A stretch of DNA of 64,000 nt from Dipetalonema caudispina (Eukaryota; Nematoda; Chromadorea; Rhabditida; Onchocercidae): the NCBI GenBank assembly GCA_013365325.1, contig JABVXV010000275.1:21299-85298 (forward strand). The letters run 5' to 3'. Each line of letters opens with the position of its first letter. Within the stretch, counting starts at the first letter, position 1. Under the pieces are notes generated by a model. It made no database searches, was not told where the DNA came from, and was given only the letters and a program-made list of their open reading frames with translations. Positions 52,572 through 64,000 of the stretch are shown here, piece by piece. A program made the translations under genes and the position numbers.

Positions 52572-55498
52572 TGGGAAAGACAACGAAGTATGATAAGAGA
52601 ATAGCTTTGTGAGGATTCATATATTGGCATAAAATTCATTTAAATCATAAGCATAGTAAAAAAGTCAAAATTTACTGCAGTAAATCTGAAATTTGTCAGA
52701 AGATAACTTCTGAAAGACAAAAAGACACGTATCTCGTACGTAAAAGTTAAAAATGCATACACATATACGCAGAGATCAGAAATTAATGGATTCTGAAAAA
52801 TGATTTGAAAAGTTGATAAAATGAGTTGTGGATTAGTTAAATAGTTAGGAAAAGTTTTTTAAAATAATAAGAATTTTGGTAAGATAAAATTTATAAACGA
52901 CAGAAAATGAGCAGTTCAGTGAAATAGCTATAGTAGTAAATATATGTGGCTGTCACTAAACCACAGCAATCAGGAAGTTATTATTGATAAGTTTTAAATG
53001 AAAGAAGCATTCCAGTTTAAAAGTATATTTAGCTTAAATAGTAGTTTACTAAAATTTCCAATGATTAATGAACTTTAGTAAATTAAACAATTAGCCCTTA
53101 ATCCGAAATATGTTACAATTGATTTTATCGAATGAGAAATAATTTAAAATGTATCAAAAACATATCCTACAACAATGTTTTTTTTTTTTCATTACCGAAT
53201 AGATTCAATGAAAAATGATAAAATCAAATAAATAATATGAAGTTGGAAAATTTTAATCATTTAAGAATGAAAATTGCACTGAAATGATTTAGGAAAAGCA
53301 ATTGATGTTAGCTTAACAAAATTGATGATGCACAAAACAACTAAAATTATTCCTCATTTAGACATTACGAAGTTACTAAAAGGAAGGGATGATGATAATG
53401 ATGGAAAATTGTTGAACAACAGAAAAAAAATTTCACAAAATAGTTGTATGAAAGATTACAAAATGATGGAAAAGAATGGATAAATTAAAATTTATTTAGT
53501 TGTTTCATTTTCATATAATTGATTCAAATTCTTCCAAGAAAAATCTAACCCTAATCAAGGAAGAATTTCACAAGTTAATATTATGAGTTCAATTCTGTTC
53601 AGTACAGATGTGTAATATTGTCAACAAATGAGTTATTTTGGATAAAAAATAGTTAGCAACGGTGAAATTGCTGAATGAATTCAAGTTTTTTTTTTTTTTC
53701 TAAAATAAAATCTCTCAAATTTCCTAAACAAAACTGATTCTGACTTTTCTTTTTTTTTTTTTTTTTGGGAGGAGAGGGGAAAAGAGAAGAAAAAAGTGTA
53801 AATTGAATGAATATTGAATTTTCCTCTTCTGAATTAAAGTATTTGAAAGGAATTAAAATGTTACTACTAGCGCACTTATTCTAAGCTATAATCTTTGAAA
53901 TAATATATTATTGGCAGAGATAAGATTGAAGTTTAGTTTGTTTGTTTTTTTCTTTTTTACTATAATCTTCAGCGAATTATAGGCCATATGTAATCTTAGA
54001 AATTGGATAGTGAAATTTATTACAACGTGAAATAATTTCGTTCAAAACAATGAAAGAGAAAAGAGTAGTAGTAGTTGATGATAATAATAATGATGATAAT
54101 GATAAGTGACAGATTCCTTTTTTTTCATTCAGCAAAACATAGTGATATCATCATCGTATTCATCTGATAGAGATATAAGACTGGTGTATTTTAGAAATGT
54201 AAAGGAATTGAGTAAAATTTACTAATTTACAATAAATGACTGATGAAAAAATTTCCATTATTTATTTAATTCTCAGAAAATTTCAATAATATTTTGGATG
54301 AGTCATTTTTTTTTTTTTTTATGCTTACCACACATATGATCAGAATAATTCATTCGCTACTCTACAACAATTCATTAATCAATTATTTGATTACTAAAAA
54401 GGAAAAAAAAAACAAAGGAGGAAGTTTGATAGAATATCATATTTGTTCACCAAACAATAGGCTCATTTGTAATATTACAGGAAGTTTAGTTATGCAAAAA
54501 TTTTTTATAACTTCTAAATGACAAATATTCATTTGAAGTCAACATACAATGATCGATTTCTTTTCTTTTACGTTTTAAATGTTTAAACTAAATAGAAAGG
54601 GAAGGATTGACGAAGCTAACAAAAATTTAAAAACTGATAGTTAATTTGAAACAATATTTATCATATTCATTTCACTAATACGAATAAATTTAAAACAAAT
54701 AATCGAAAGATGAACCATTTTTGGTTGACCAATAATACTTATTTATTTTTAGGTGAAATTGAAGATATGATGATGAAAAACTGCCGGTATCAATTATTCG
54801 AATTATTCTTGTCTGTACATTACACAATTTTTTAACTGTTACAAAATCTTCCGATAACAAATGATCCTAAGTACCAATCAATAAAACCAAATGGTATTAT
54901 TATTTATCACTCTTGACTATCAATTCTTTTTACTTAAACTTATTTAAAAATGAAAAAAGTATCGATTGATCAAATTTTAAAAAATAAAAAAAATATTCGA
55001 TTGATCAAAAAAACTTTATCCATTTCTTTTTCCTCAATAAATAAAATGCATTTTAGATTAATTGTCAAGAAGAAAAAGAAAAGGAAAAGGAAAAGGAAAG
55101 AACATTGAAATTTTACTCATTTCGAAATGGTCGATGTCACCAAAGTGCCAACTGAATCAATTTATTTGTAAATGAATCATCCCATTTCCTGCCATCATTA
55201 TATAATAAAAAAAAAAGGAGGGGAGGAAAAAAAAAAAAAGGTGAAATAAATTACGGTTTATTTCATATCTCTCTTTAATACGATTTAAAAATGAGCAACT
55301 GTTTCAGAATCAATTTTGAAATAAGTGGAAAATTTCCTCTCCTAAGATACGATGGAAATGTAATTTCAGCACGAAAACAATTCAAGAAAGTGCTAAAAGA
55401 TATTACGATGATATTCTTTAAAATATTTGAAGAAATTTTAAATAAGATAATCAATCTTAGCCATATGTGAACAGATTATCATCATCAGATTGTGATGA

Positions 55499-55532
55499 GA
55501 AACAACAACAACAACAACAACAACAACAATAA
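55499..55532. repeat. (AAC)n microsatellite
   Basis: About ten AAC units. Confidence 0.9.
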
Positions 55533-57477
55533 CATATGGGCAAATTTTATTATATTTAACAAAAATCACCGAAATTCTACCTCAGTAAATGTGAAAAATA
55601 TAATAATATTCAAAATATTTGCTAAAGTATTACACTGAGTAAAATTATCAATGATTTTAAATAAATCTATATTCCAACATATAAATTGATGGTGGAAATC
55701 CCTTCATCATTCTCTTTTGTCTCTTATTTGTTATAAAAAAAAAAAAAAAATTTTCATTTCATTGAATTTATTTCAAAAATTTTTTGGAAAAAGAAAAAAA
55801 AAAATGAAAATAGGGAAATGACAAGTCATTAGTGGGTAGAATTTATTAGTATAAAAAGAAATTTGAAAATTTTAAATTTTTCCTTAAGAAGAAAAAAAAA
55901 AAACAAGAAGAGGTAATAAATAGTTAGGTGTTCTGTATTGATTGGTTTAATTTTTGGGCAATTAGTTGAAATGAACAGATAGATGTTTTGAGAGTGGAAT
56001 GAAAATGAAGCTAACTGATTGATCTTGTTGAGAAAAAAAAAAGGAAAAGAAAAAGAAAAGAAAGCAAGAAAAGAAGAAAGAAAGAAAAAACGGAAAGAAA
56101 AGCTTTTTGAAAAATTGTATAAAAGTTAATAGGGAAAAACAATAAAATTGAAGGGAAAAGATTGTTGAGAAAGATTGAAAGAAAGGAGAAATAATGGAGA
56201 AGTTTAAATGAGAATGAGATGAAAAACGAAAGGAAAAAAAGAATTGATTCGTAATTTTGACTTTAACCAAAGCAAAAAATTTTAAGTTGACTGAAATAAG
56301 ATGAGATGACTAATAATTGAATTACTTACTTCAGCAAAATCACATTACACAGCTCACTCGAATAATGACAAAATTGAAATAAATGATTGAAAAGTTGGAG
56401 GAAGTTCAAATCGTTCCATAATTAACAATTTCGAATTTGTTTTATTTGTATTGAATAAAAGAGTCTTGCTAGCCAGTAATCTAACCGATTGTGTTAAGTG
56501 GTTTGATGAATGAGTCACGTGGAGTAGTTAGCATCCAGTAAATTGACCGATCGGTTCGGTAGCCTTACAATAAGGCTGATATAACAAATCATATAGTATA
56601 GCTTAGCAAATTTTCAATACAAATTTAATACAAACTACATGAGCTGTGAAAAAAAGGAGCTTCAGAATCCTTCTCTTGCACTTCAGAATCTTTCTTCTTT
56701 CATTCTACACAAGTTTATAAGAGTTTCTTTACAAGAATGGCATGATAAGCAAGTATAAAAAGATTTTTTATTCCTGAGGATTGGTAACGGAAAAGAGAAG
56801 AAGTTGTTGTGGAATGAGATCAGATCGATAAAACATTATAAAACTTTCGATTGTCCACTATTTCGGGATCGATAAACTTTGAAAGGAACATAGACAAATA
56901 GTCATTAACAGATTCAAACAGCTTTGTTATCAAATGGGATGAAAGTGGAAAACGATAAAATGATTATTAGTTATCAAATTAAAAAAAAATTTTTTTTTTT
57001 CTGTTTTGTAAAAAAAGAAAAATTGCCAGTTTCATGACAGGTAATCATCTATGTACCATATTAGATCAAATTATAATTACAACTGCACAATTGTATATAT
57101 GCATGTCATTACTAACAATTTTATTAAAAAAAAAAAGAAAAAAAGGAAAAAAAAGAGGACAGCCATTATTGTTCGCATTAGTCATCATTATATAAAATTA
57201 TTTGTCATTCGTTTTCCATTTTGATTTGAACAAAATTTCATCTAAATAAAATTTTCGTACATTTTGAATTGATTTATTCGCCTAATGAACAAATCGAATC
57301 ATTTTAATTTGAACTATTGATCCATTTTCTGGTTGAAAAATTATTGCCCACTATAAATAATAATGAAAATGAATAAATCAATTGAAAGATGAAATAAAAA
57401 AGTTATTGAAAAGGGAGAGGGTTAAAAAGTATAAAAGATGCATATAAAGGTAAATGAAAAAATGATGAAATTAGGAT

Positions 57478-57479
<2 letters not shown>

Positions 57480-57509
<30 letters not shown>
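57480..57509. repeat. (GA)n microsatellite
   Basis: About 15 GA units in a purine-rich stretch. Confidence 0.9.
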
Positions 57510-57511
<2 letters not shown>

Positions 57512-58574
57512 AAGAAAGAAGTGTTCCTGTACGGATATATTGAGGATAATAATTTGGGGTAAATCATGATTGTCATATTGAGAGATGATGAAGACCAAAA
57601 TGATCACAATAAGAGAAGGATCATTGGAAAGGCTTTTGATAGAAGTATTTGATGAAAATTGTTGAATACAATCAGAAAATATCTCACCTTAAAGATTCCA
57701 TTAATCTCAGATTTTTTTATAAGAAAGAAAGAAAAAAAAAAAAAAAAAAAACAGCTCGAAAAAAAGAATCTCAAGAGAGAGAAGGAAAAAAGAATTGCCT
57801 AACTTTAGATTATTGTTAAAATATTTATTGAAAGTGCAAATTTGCCAATACGTTCCAGAATAAACAGTTGCTAAAGTACTGCAATTCATTCTAATAAATT
57901 CTTTTTTTTTTTTTTTTTTTGCAAAAATTTTAAGATTTCCCGTTTTATGAATCTAAAAGTGTCAGAAATGATAGCATTCCGAATTTGGAAGAGATATTTA
58001 TTTGCATCCTTTAGAAGTATCATCCAAATATCGTAGCTTCAAAGCTAGGATCTGATTAGTGCAATTATTTTCCAGTATTTGAATATTTATAAATTTCATA
58101 AAATTTTAGAAGAAATAAACTCATACGTTTTCAATAGGAAATTTATCAAAGATTTATCTTCAACAAATGGATTTTAATCTAATCATACCTATTATTTCCT
58201 CTTTTTTTTTAATTGAAATGAAATTTTCAATGAAGTTGATCAACTATAAAAAAAAAAAGATCATCATATTTGATAAATAGTTTAAGAATACAATAAATAT
58301 TGGCATATATTTAAAGTATTAATTAAGTTAGCATGGAGTTGTAACAGTTAAATTTTTGTTGGATAATGAGAAAAAAAAAAGGAAAACAACCAGTAATTGC
58401 ATTTTTCTTTTTTTTTTTTCAATATAATCCTTCAGAAACTACGATGAATCAATTTTTGCCCCTTTGAAATATTACGAAATCCTCTCTCTATCAGCAGAAG
58501 AGGAAAAGAAATAATTCTCTTCCCACTCCAATTATTGCTTTTCTCCTATAATCGTTTTACCGATTGGAATTATC

Positions 58575-58820
58575 AAGAACACTCCTGATATTAGGTCCAA
58601 TTGGAAAAGCCAAAAATCCTATTACATTTCAAGCTAAGAATCTTATGACATTTCAAAATATATCAGGATGCGATATTAGATTCAACTAAAAGTACAAAGA
58701 ATCCCACAATATTTCGAATTCCCATTTATACCATTCGTGATATTAAGATGTAATTGAAAGAGTCAAGAATCCAATGATACTTCAAATTTCGATCTATATC
58801 ATTCATGATATTGGATTTGA
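58575..58820. repeat. degenerate tandem repeat, units of roughly 80-90 bp
   Basis: The motif GATATTAG(G/A)T(C/T)(C/A)AA(T/C)T recurs near 58588, 58672 and 58740, and GATATTGGA closes the series at about 58808. Each copy is followed by an AAGAATCC(C/A)A-type segment and then ATTTC(A/G)AA. Copies are clearly diverged. Confidence 0.6.
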
Positions 58821-60385
58821 AAATTGTTTTCATATCGAAACCATTTCTCTGATATAAGTTGTATCGCAGCACTGAACGATGGACAACGATACAGTACAAC
58901 ACATATGGATTTCAATGGCAAAGAGGTACAATGCCTATTTCATCTTTTTCTTTTTTTTTTTTTTTTTTTTTTAAATAAAACAAATGGATAGTCCACTAAG
59001 AATGCATAGAATAAAAAGTTCTACTGCATTAGTAACACTAAATATCAGTTGCAGAAAAGTAACCTATCTTTCTATCATTTCGAAAAAAAAAAAAAACATT
59101 ATTTTAAGCTTAGCAACATTCTTTCTTTATTCTATAATAGCTAAACAAAATGAGGAAATTTATTTTGAATTATTCAAATTGAAAGGAATTTAGCATTTTG
59201 GGAATATGTTTGCATTGCAAAAAGTGTTTATTGAAGCTCATTTCCTAGATATTAGAAAAAGATGACATCAGTAACATAATGGTGACAACAATCATTTCTC
59301 AAATTTAACTGGTTGATTTGAAAAAAAAAAAAAATTGAAGAAAAAGTGGATTTTTAGATTAGATAAACGAAAACTTTTCACATTCTTTTTTTTTTTTGAC
59401 ACTTTTTTTAAAGAAAAAATTACTTTGATAATGATTCAAATATGTTATTATAGGTATATCGATTTATTATTATTTGTTTACTTCCGTTATTTTTTACTTT
59501 CATTGAAGATAAAGTTGGACGAATATCTTCAACTTAAAAAAAGAAAGGCACTATCCTAACAAGGCTGATTAAACTTATTTGAATTCAGGAAATGTTTGGA
59601 ATTTGCATCATTTGAAAATTCCACAGAAAAATTGCTTTGGGAATTACATAGAGACAAGCAAATAAATTTAGTTAGAATTCATTGCAACAGATGAATAAAA
59701 CGAAATGCTGTTGCGAAATAACCAAGAAGAATTGACCGAACGATCGGGGAGATTTTCATGAGCATATTGATCATTCAAAGGTCAAGAGAGTAAGGAGGAA
59801 GTGAAAATTCTGGAGTACAATGCTTTCACCAAATGAATGGACCCTCGGAAATTGCCGAATGAAAAATGAACAAGAAACAAAAGTAAATTTTTCAAACTGG
59901 AGAATAGTTTTCAATTTTCTCGTCTCAAAAATAATATCTAATCAAAAATTGAAGATATTGAAAGAAACTGTCACACACTAAATGACTTTTGAAAAAAAAA
60001 AAAGCTTCCAAAAATTTATGGAAATGAAAAATAGACAAAGAGATATAATATTAAGCAAATAGACGGAATAATAAGTGTGATATCCACGTGCTCACAACGT
60101 GTGATCGTTCATCAAATGCAGAAATAGAAAGATATCTGTTGTATTTCCGCATATATTGTAAAAGAAAGGAAAATACTCACATAAGGGAATGATTAGCTAA
60201 AATTGGCGCAGATGGGTAAAAGAATGGAAAAGGCGAATGATTCGGCTGAAATTAATGGATCTCGGCGAAAAACCAAATTTTACTCCGAATGCAACAATAT
60301 AATAGAAGATAATAATGATGAAAACAAGCTTACGGTAAAACTTGTTTTGATTATCAAAAGGTGAACAATTAGAAATGTAGGTACA

Positions 60386-60421
60386 GACACACACACACAC
60401 ACACATACACACACACACATG
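60386..60421. repeat. (CA)n microsatellite
   Basis: CA repeat with a central CATA interruption. Confidence 0.9.
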
Positions 60422-60614
60422 CACAACTGATGTTATATCACTGGATCAATCAAGTGAAATCTTTACGCTCTTGACCGTTTACGACATAATCGCTTGTTGT
60501 GTTGTCCCTTATCTTTTTTTTTTTTTATTTTATACCAAAGTAATAAAAATCTTAGACTGGTTGAATAATGGATTCGGATAATTGAAAGGAAAATTAATTC
60601 GAAGATAACTATAC

Positions 60615-60732
60615 TTTTTGATGTTGCTTCTGTCGTTGTTGTTGTTGTTGTTGTTGTCGCTTTTGTTGTTGTTGTCGTTGTTGTTGTTGTCGTTGTTGCT
60701 GTTGTCGTTGTTGCTGTTGTTGTCGTTGTTGC

Positions 60733-60763
<31 letters not shown>

Positions 60764-62357
60764 GTTGTTTACCATTATTATGAATTTCGTTACAAATATC
60801 TTTTCCAACATCTTCTTGTTGCATAATTCCTACAAATTAAACACACACATATGCCATGAATTAATAAATTACTTCATTAAATTTTAATTCCAATTTTAAA
60901 TGATAAATTTAGAATGCATACAAAATTCATTAATAAGTTCCATTTTTTCTTTTTTTGAAATTCTCATTTATTTTTCTAATAAAATCACATGAATTGTTGA
61001 ACCACTATTTCATGCAAATGTATTTTCTCAAAAATAAACATAAACATATGTTAAGCATTTTCTTTTTCTTTTTCTTTTTTTTTTTTTAAGTAATTTTTTT
61101 AACGTTAATCATTAAAACAAAATTTCTTTTTCTCTCACTCTCTCTTCATTTTTTTTTTCTTTTCTTTTCAAATATTTTTTCATCTAATCTCATAAATAAA
61201 AAAGGGAAAAAAAAAAAAGTGATTAATTTACCACTTGAAATAAGAGCAACTACACCAGCAGTAGCTGTAGCAGTTGCAGTAGCCACACTAATACTACTCA
61301 ATTTTTCGTGTACAAGAAGTGATACGCCTTTGGTAGAAGTTTGCAAGGAAATAGCGGGTGAAGCACTGGCACGTCGTTTATGATAAAACGTTGATGGTAA
61401 CAATGATTTATTATCGTTTACATTGGAATGATTCTGATCGATACTTTTACGAAATGGCACCAATGTATTTAGAAATGAACCACTTTGACGTTGAATCGTT
61501 TTCGATAAACGTTTCGTCCATGTTGTACGACCTTCAACAAAAAAAAAAAAAAAAAAAAGATTTAAAAAAAGAATAAATTAATAGTTGATAAGTATTATTG
61601 ATTTGAGTTTTATTTAGATTAGATTGTTGATGAATGTTTTGTTAACAAATTTTTTTTTTTTTTTTTTTTTTAAATGAATAAGATTCAATGAGAAAGGGAA
61701 AATTGTCTGTTTGGTATGAATGCAAAATGAGTAGAAAAACGGAAAATTCGATATCCAGCAAACGACTTTTAATGTTTTCTTTTTTTTTTTTTCGACTTCA
61801 TTTACAAAACCAAAATTTCTAACTTCAAAATTGAAATATTATAAACTAATAAGTTTTAATTTTGCATTTTTAGGAAATTTTTGAAAAATAAGGTGCCCGG
61901 ATTTTTTCCGGCATATTACATATCCCTAACGCTTAAAAATCATTCGATGATGAATAGATAGATTTAATGACTAATTTTTATAATTACTAATTCTTTTATA
62001 TAATGAAAGCTATAAACAAACTGAATTATATCCTAATCCATCAATATGTCGCAGTTAGAATAGTATTTAGAAAATGAACATATTTTTTGATTTTCGATTT
62101 GAATCTATTAGGAATTTCTGTGCATTATAGCCATAACAATAATTTATATTTAATGAAGCATAATCGATTTCTTATTTTTAATTTTTTAACTTAAAACAGA
62201 AAAAAAAAAAAGAAGGAAAAATGGAGAGATATTGAAAGGAACCTGGTGTTGAACGTAGTACTACCATTGGTGATGGTGACGGTATTTCACGTTGTTGTTG
62301 TTGTTGTTGATCCATTGTTGATACTTCCGTGATTGTAGCAGATGTTGGTATTGCCAT
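60615..62357 (-). CDS. par-1: three N-terminal exons, probably the long-isoform 5' end of par-1
   Basis: Exons 62243-62357 (ATG at 62355-62357), 61232-61531 and 60615-60829 join in consistent phases (1, 1). Donors are GTTCCT, GTAAAT and GTATAG. They code about 210 residues: MAIPTSATITE..., a short Gln run, a basic Ser-rich stretch, an Ala/Thr repeat (ATATATATAG), and finally a long Gln tract broken by regularly spaced Arg. No domain is recognised. The last exon ends in phase 0, the phase with which the par-1 exon at 41720-41866 begins. The strand is the same and no other gene lies between, so I assign these exons to par-1. A separate gene whose remaining exons I missed is the main alternative. 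The first donor is a poor match to consensus. The sequence before the ATG (GTCGGACAG) could be a trans-splice acceptor. Confidence 0.5.
60631..60769. repeat. interrupted (TTG)n trinucleotide tract, exonic on the minus strand
   Basis: TTG units interrupted by TCG and TTTTG. On the minus strand in the frame set by the upstream exon it reads CAA runs with single CGA or CGC-type Arg codons, spaced about every five to six codons. Confidence 0.9.

Positions 62358-64000
<1,643 letters not shown>

Larger units (their letters stand above)
41867..60614 (-). other. about 19 kb without shared exons, probably a giant par-1 5' intron
   Basis: It lies between the par-1 exon at 41720-41866 and the Gln/Arg exon at 60615-60829. 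It is full of microsatellites and A/T runs. The only part that looks coding on composition is about 51434-51620 (see the candidate first exon). The plus-strand frames at 45979-46248 and 46781-46996 have no supporting splice sites or similarity I can name. Confidence 0.5.

Noticed and set aside
55962..56270. 102-codon Phe/Ser-rich minus-strand frame
   Set aside because: Translation of a purine-rich simple-sequence region; no start context.
56561..56577. AGCCTTACAATAAGGCT hairpin
   Set aside because: Only 7 bp of stem; expected by chance over 64 kb.
60618..60887. Plus-strand poly-Leu frame
   Set aside because: Antisense reading of the TTG tract, whose minus-strand frame is set by flanking exons.

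Overview
The window is AT-rich eukaryotic DNA. It has long runs of A and T, many microsatellites, and genes cut into small exons by GT-AG introns whose acceptors read TTTTCAG or TTTNAG. The protein matches (PAR-1/MARK kinase, an ACSF2-type acyl-CoA synthetase, a tandem ShKT secreted protein) and the intron style point to a nematode. Introns of several hundred bases suggest a spirurid or filarial-type worm rather than a Caenorhabditis-like one. The species cannot be fixed from the sequence alone. I see no bacterial, viral or CRISPR features and no recognisable transposase or reverse transcriptase.

Layout. (1) 1-821, plus strand: the last exons of a single-pass membrane protein. (2) 2822-4097, minus strand: a four-exon gene for a secreted protein with two ShKT domains, not visible as any single long reading frame. 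(3) 4098-18341: about 14 kb with no supportable gene, full of homopolymers and simple repeats. (4) 18342-25618, plus strand: a 16-exon acyl-CoA synthetase of the ACSF2 class, reconstructed exon by exon with consistent splice phases. (5) 25619-29359: a gap between two convergent genes. (6) 29360-41866, minus strand: the kinase, UBA, spacer and KA1 parts of PAR-1/MARK, in 22 phase-consistent exons. (7) 41867-60614: about 19 kb without exons shared by all models, probably one giant 5' intron of par-1. It is rich in microsatellites and holds one GC-richer candidate alternative first exon near 51.5 kb. (8) 60615-62357, minus strand: three phase-linked exons that start with an ATG and include a Gln/Arg repeat; they are most simply the 5' end of a long par-1 isoform. 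(9) 62358-64000: upstream sequence ending in a (TTA)n tract that runs off the window.

The genes do not form a pathway. PAR-1 is the polarity kinase, the synthetase activates fatty acids, and the ShKT protein is secreted. The most interesting points concern splicing: a decayed copy of the synthetase P-loop exon that keeps its own 3' splice site and would add an early stop, a tandem 5' splice site inside the par-1 kinase-UBA junction, and splice phases at the par-1 5' end that suggest two mutually exclusive exon routes. A perfect 18-bp hairpin also lies in a par-1 intron. I did not find a convincing new biological system.
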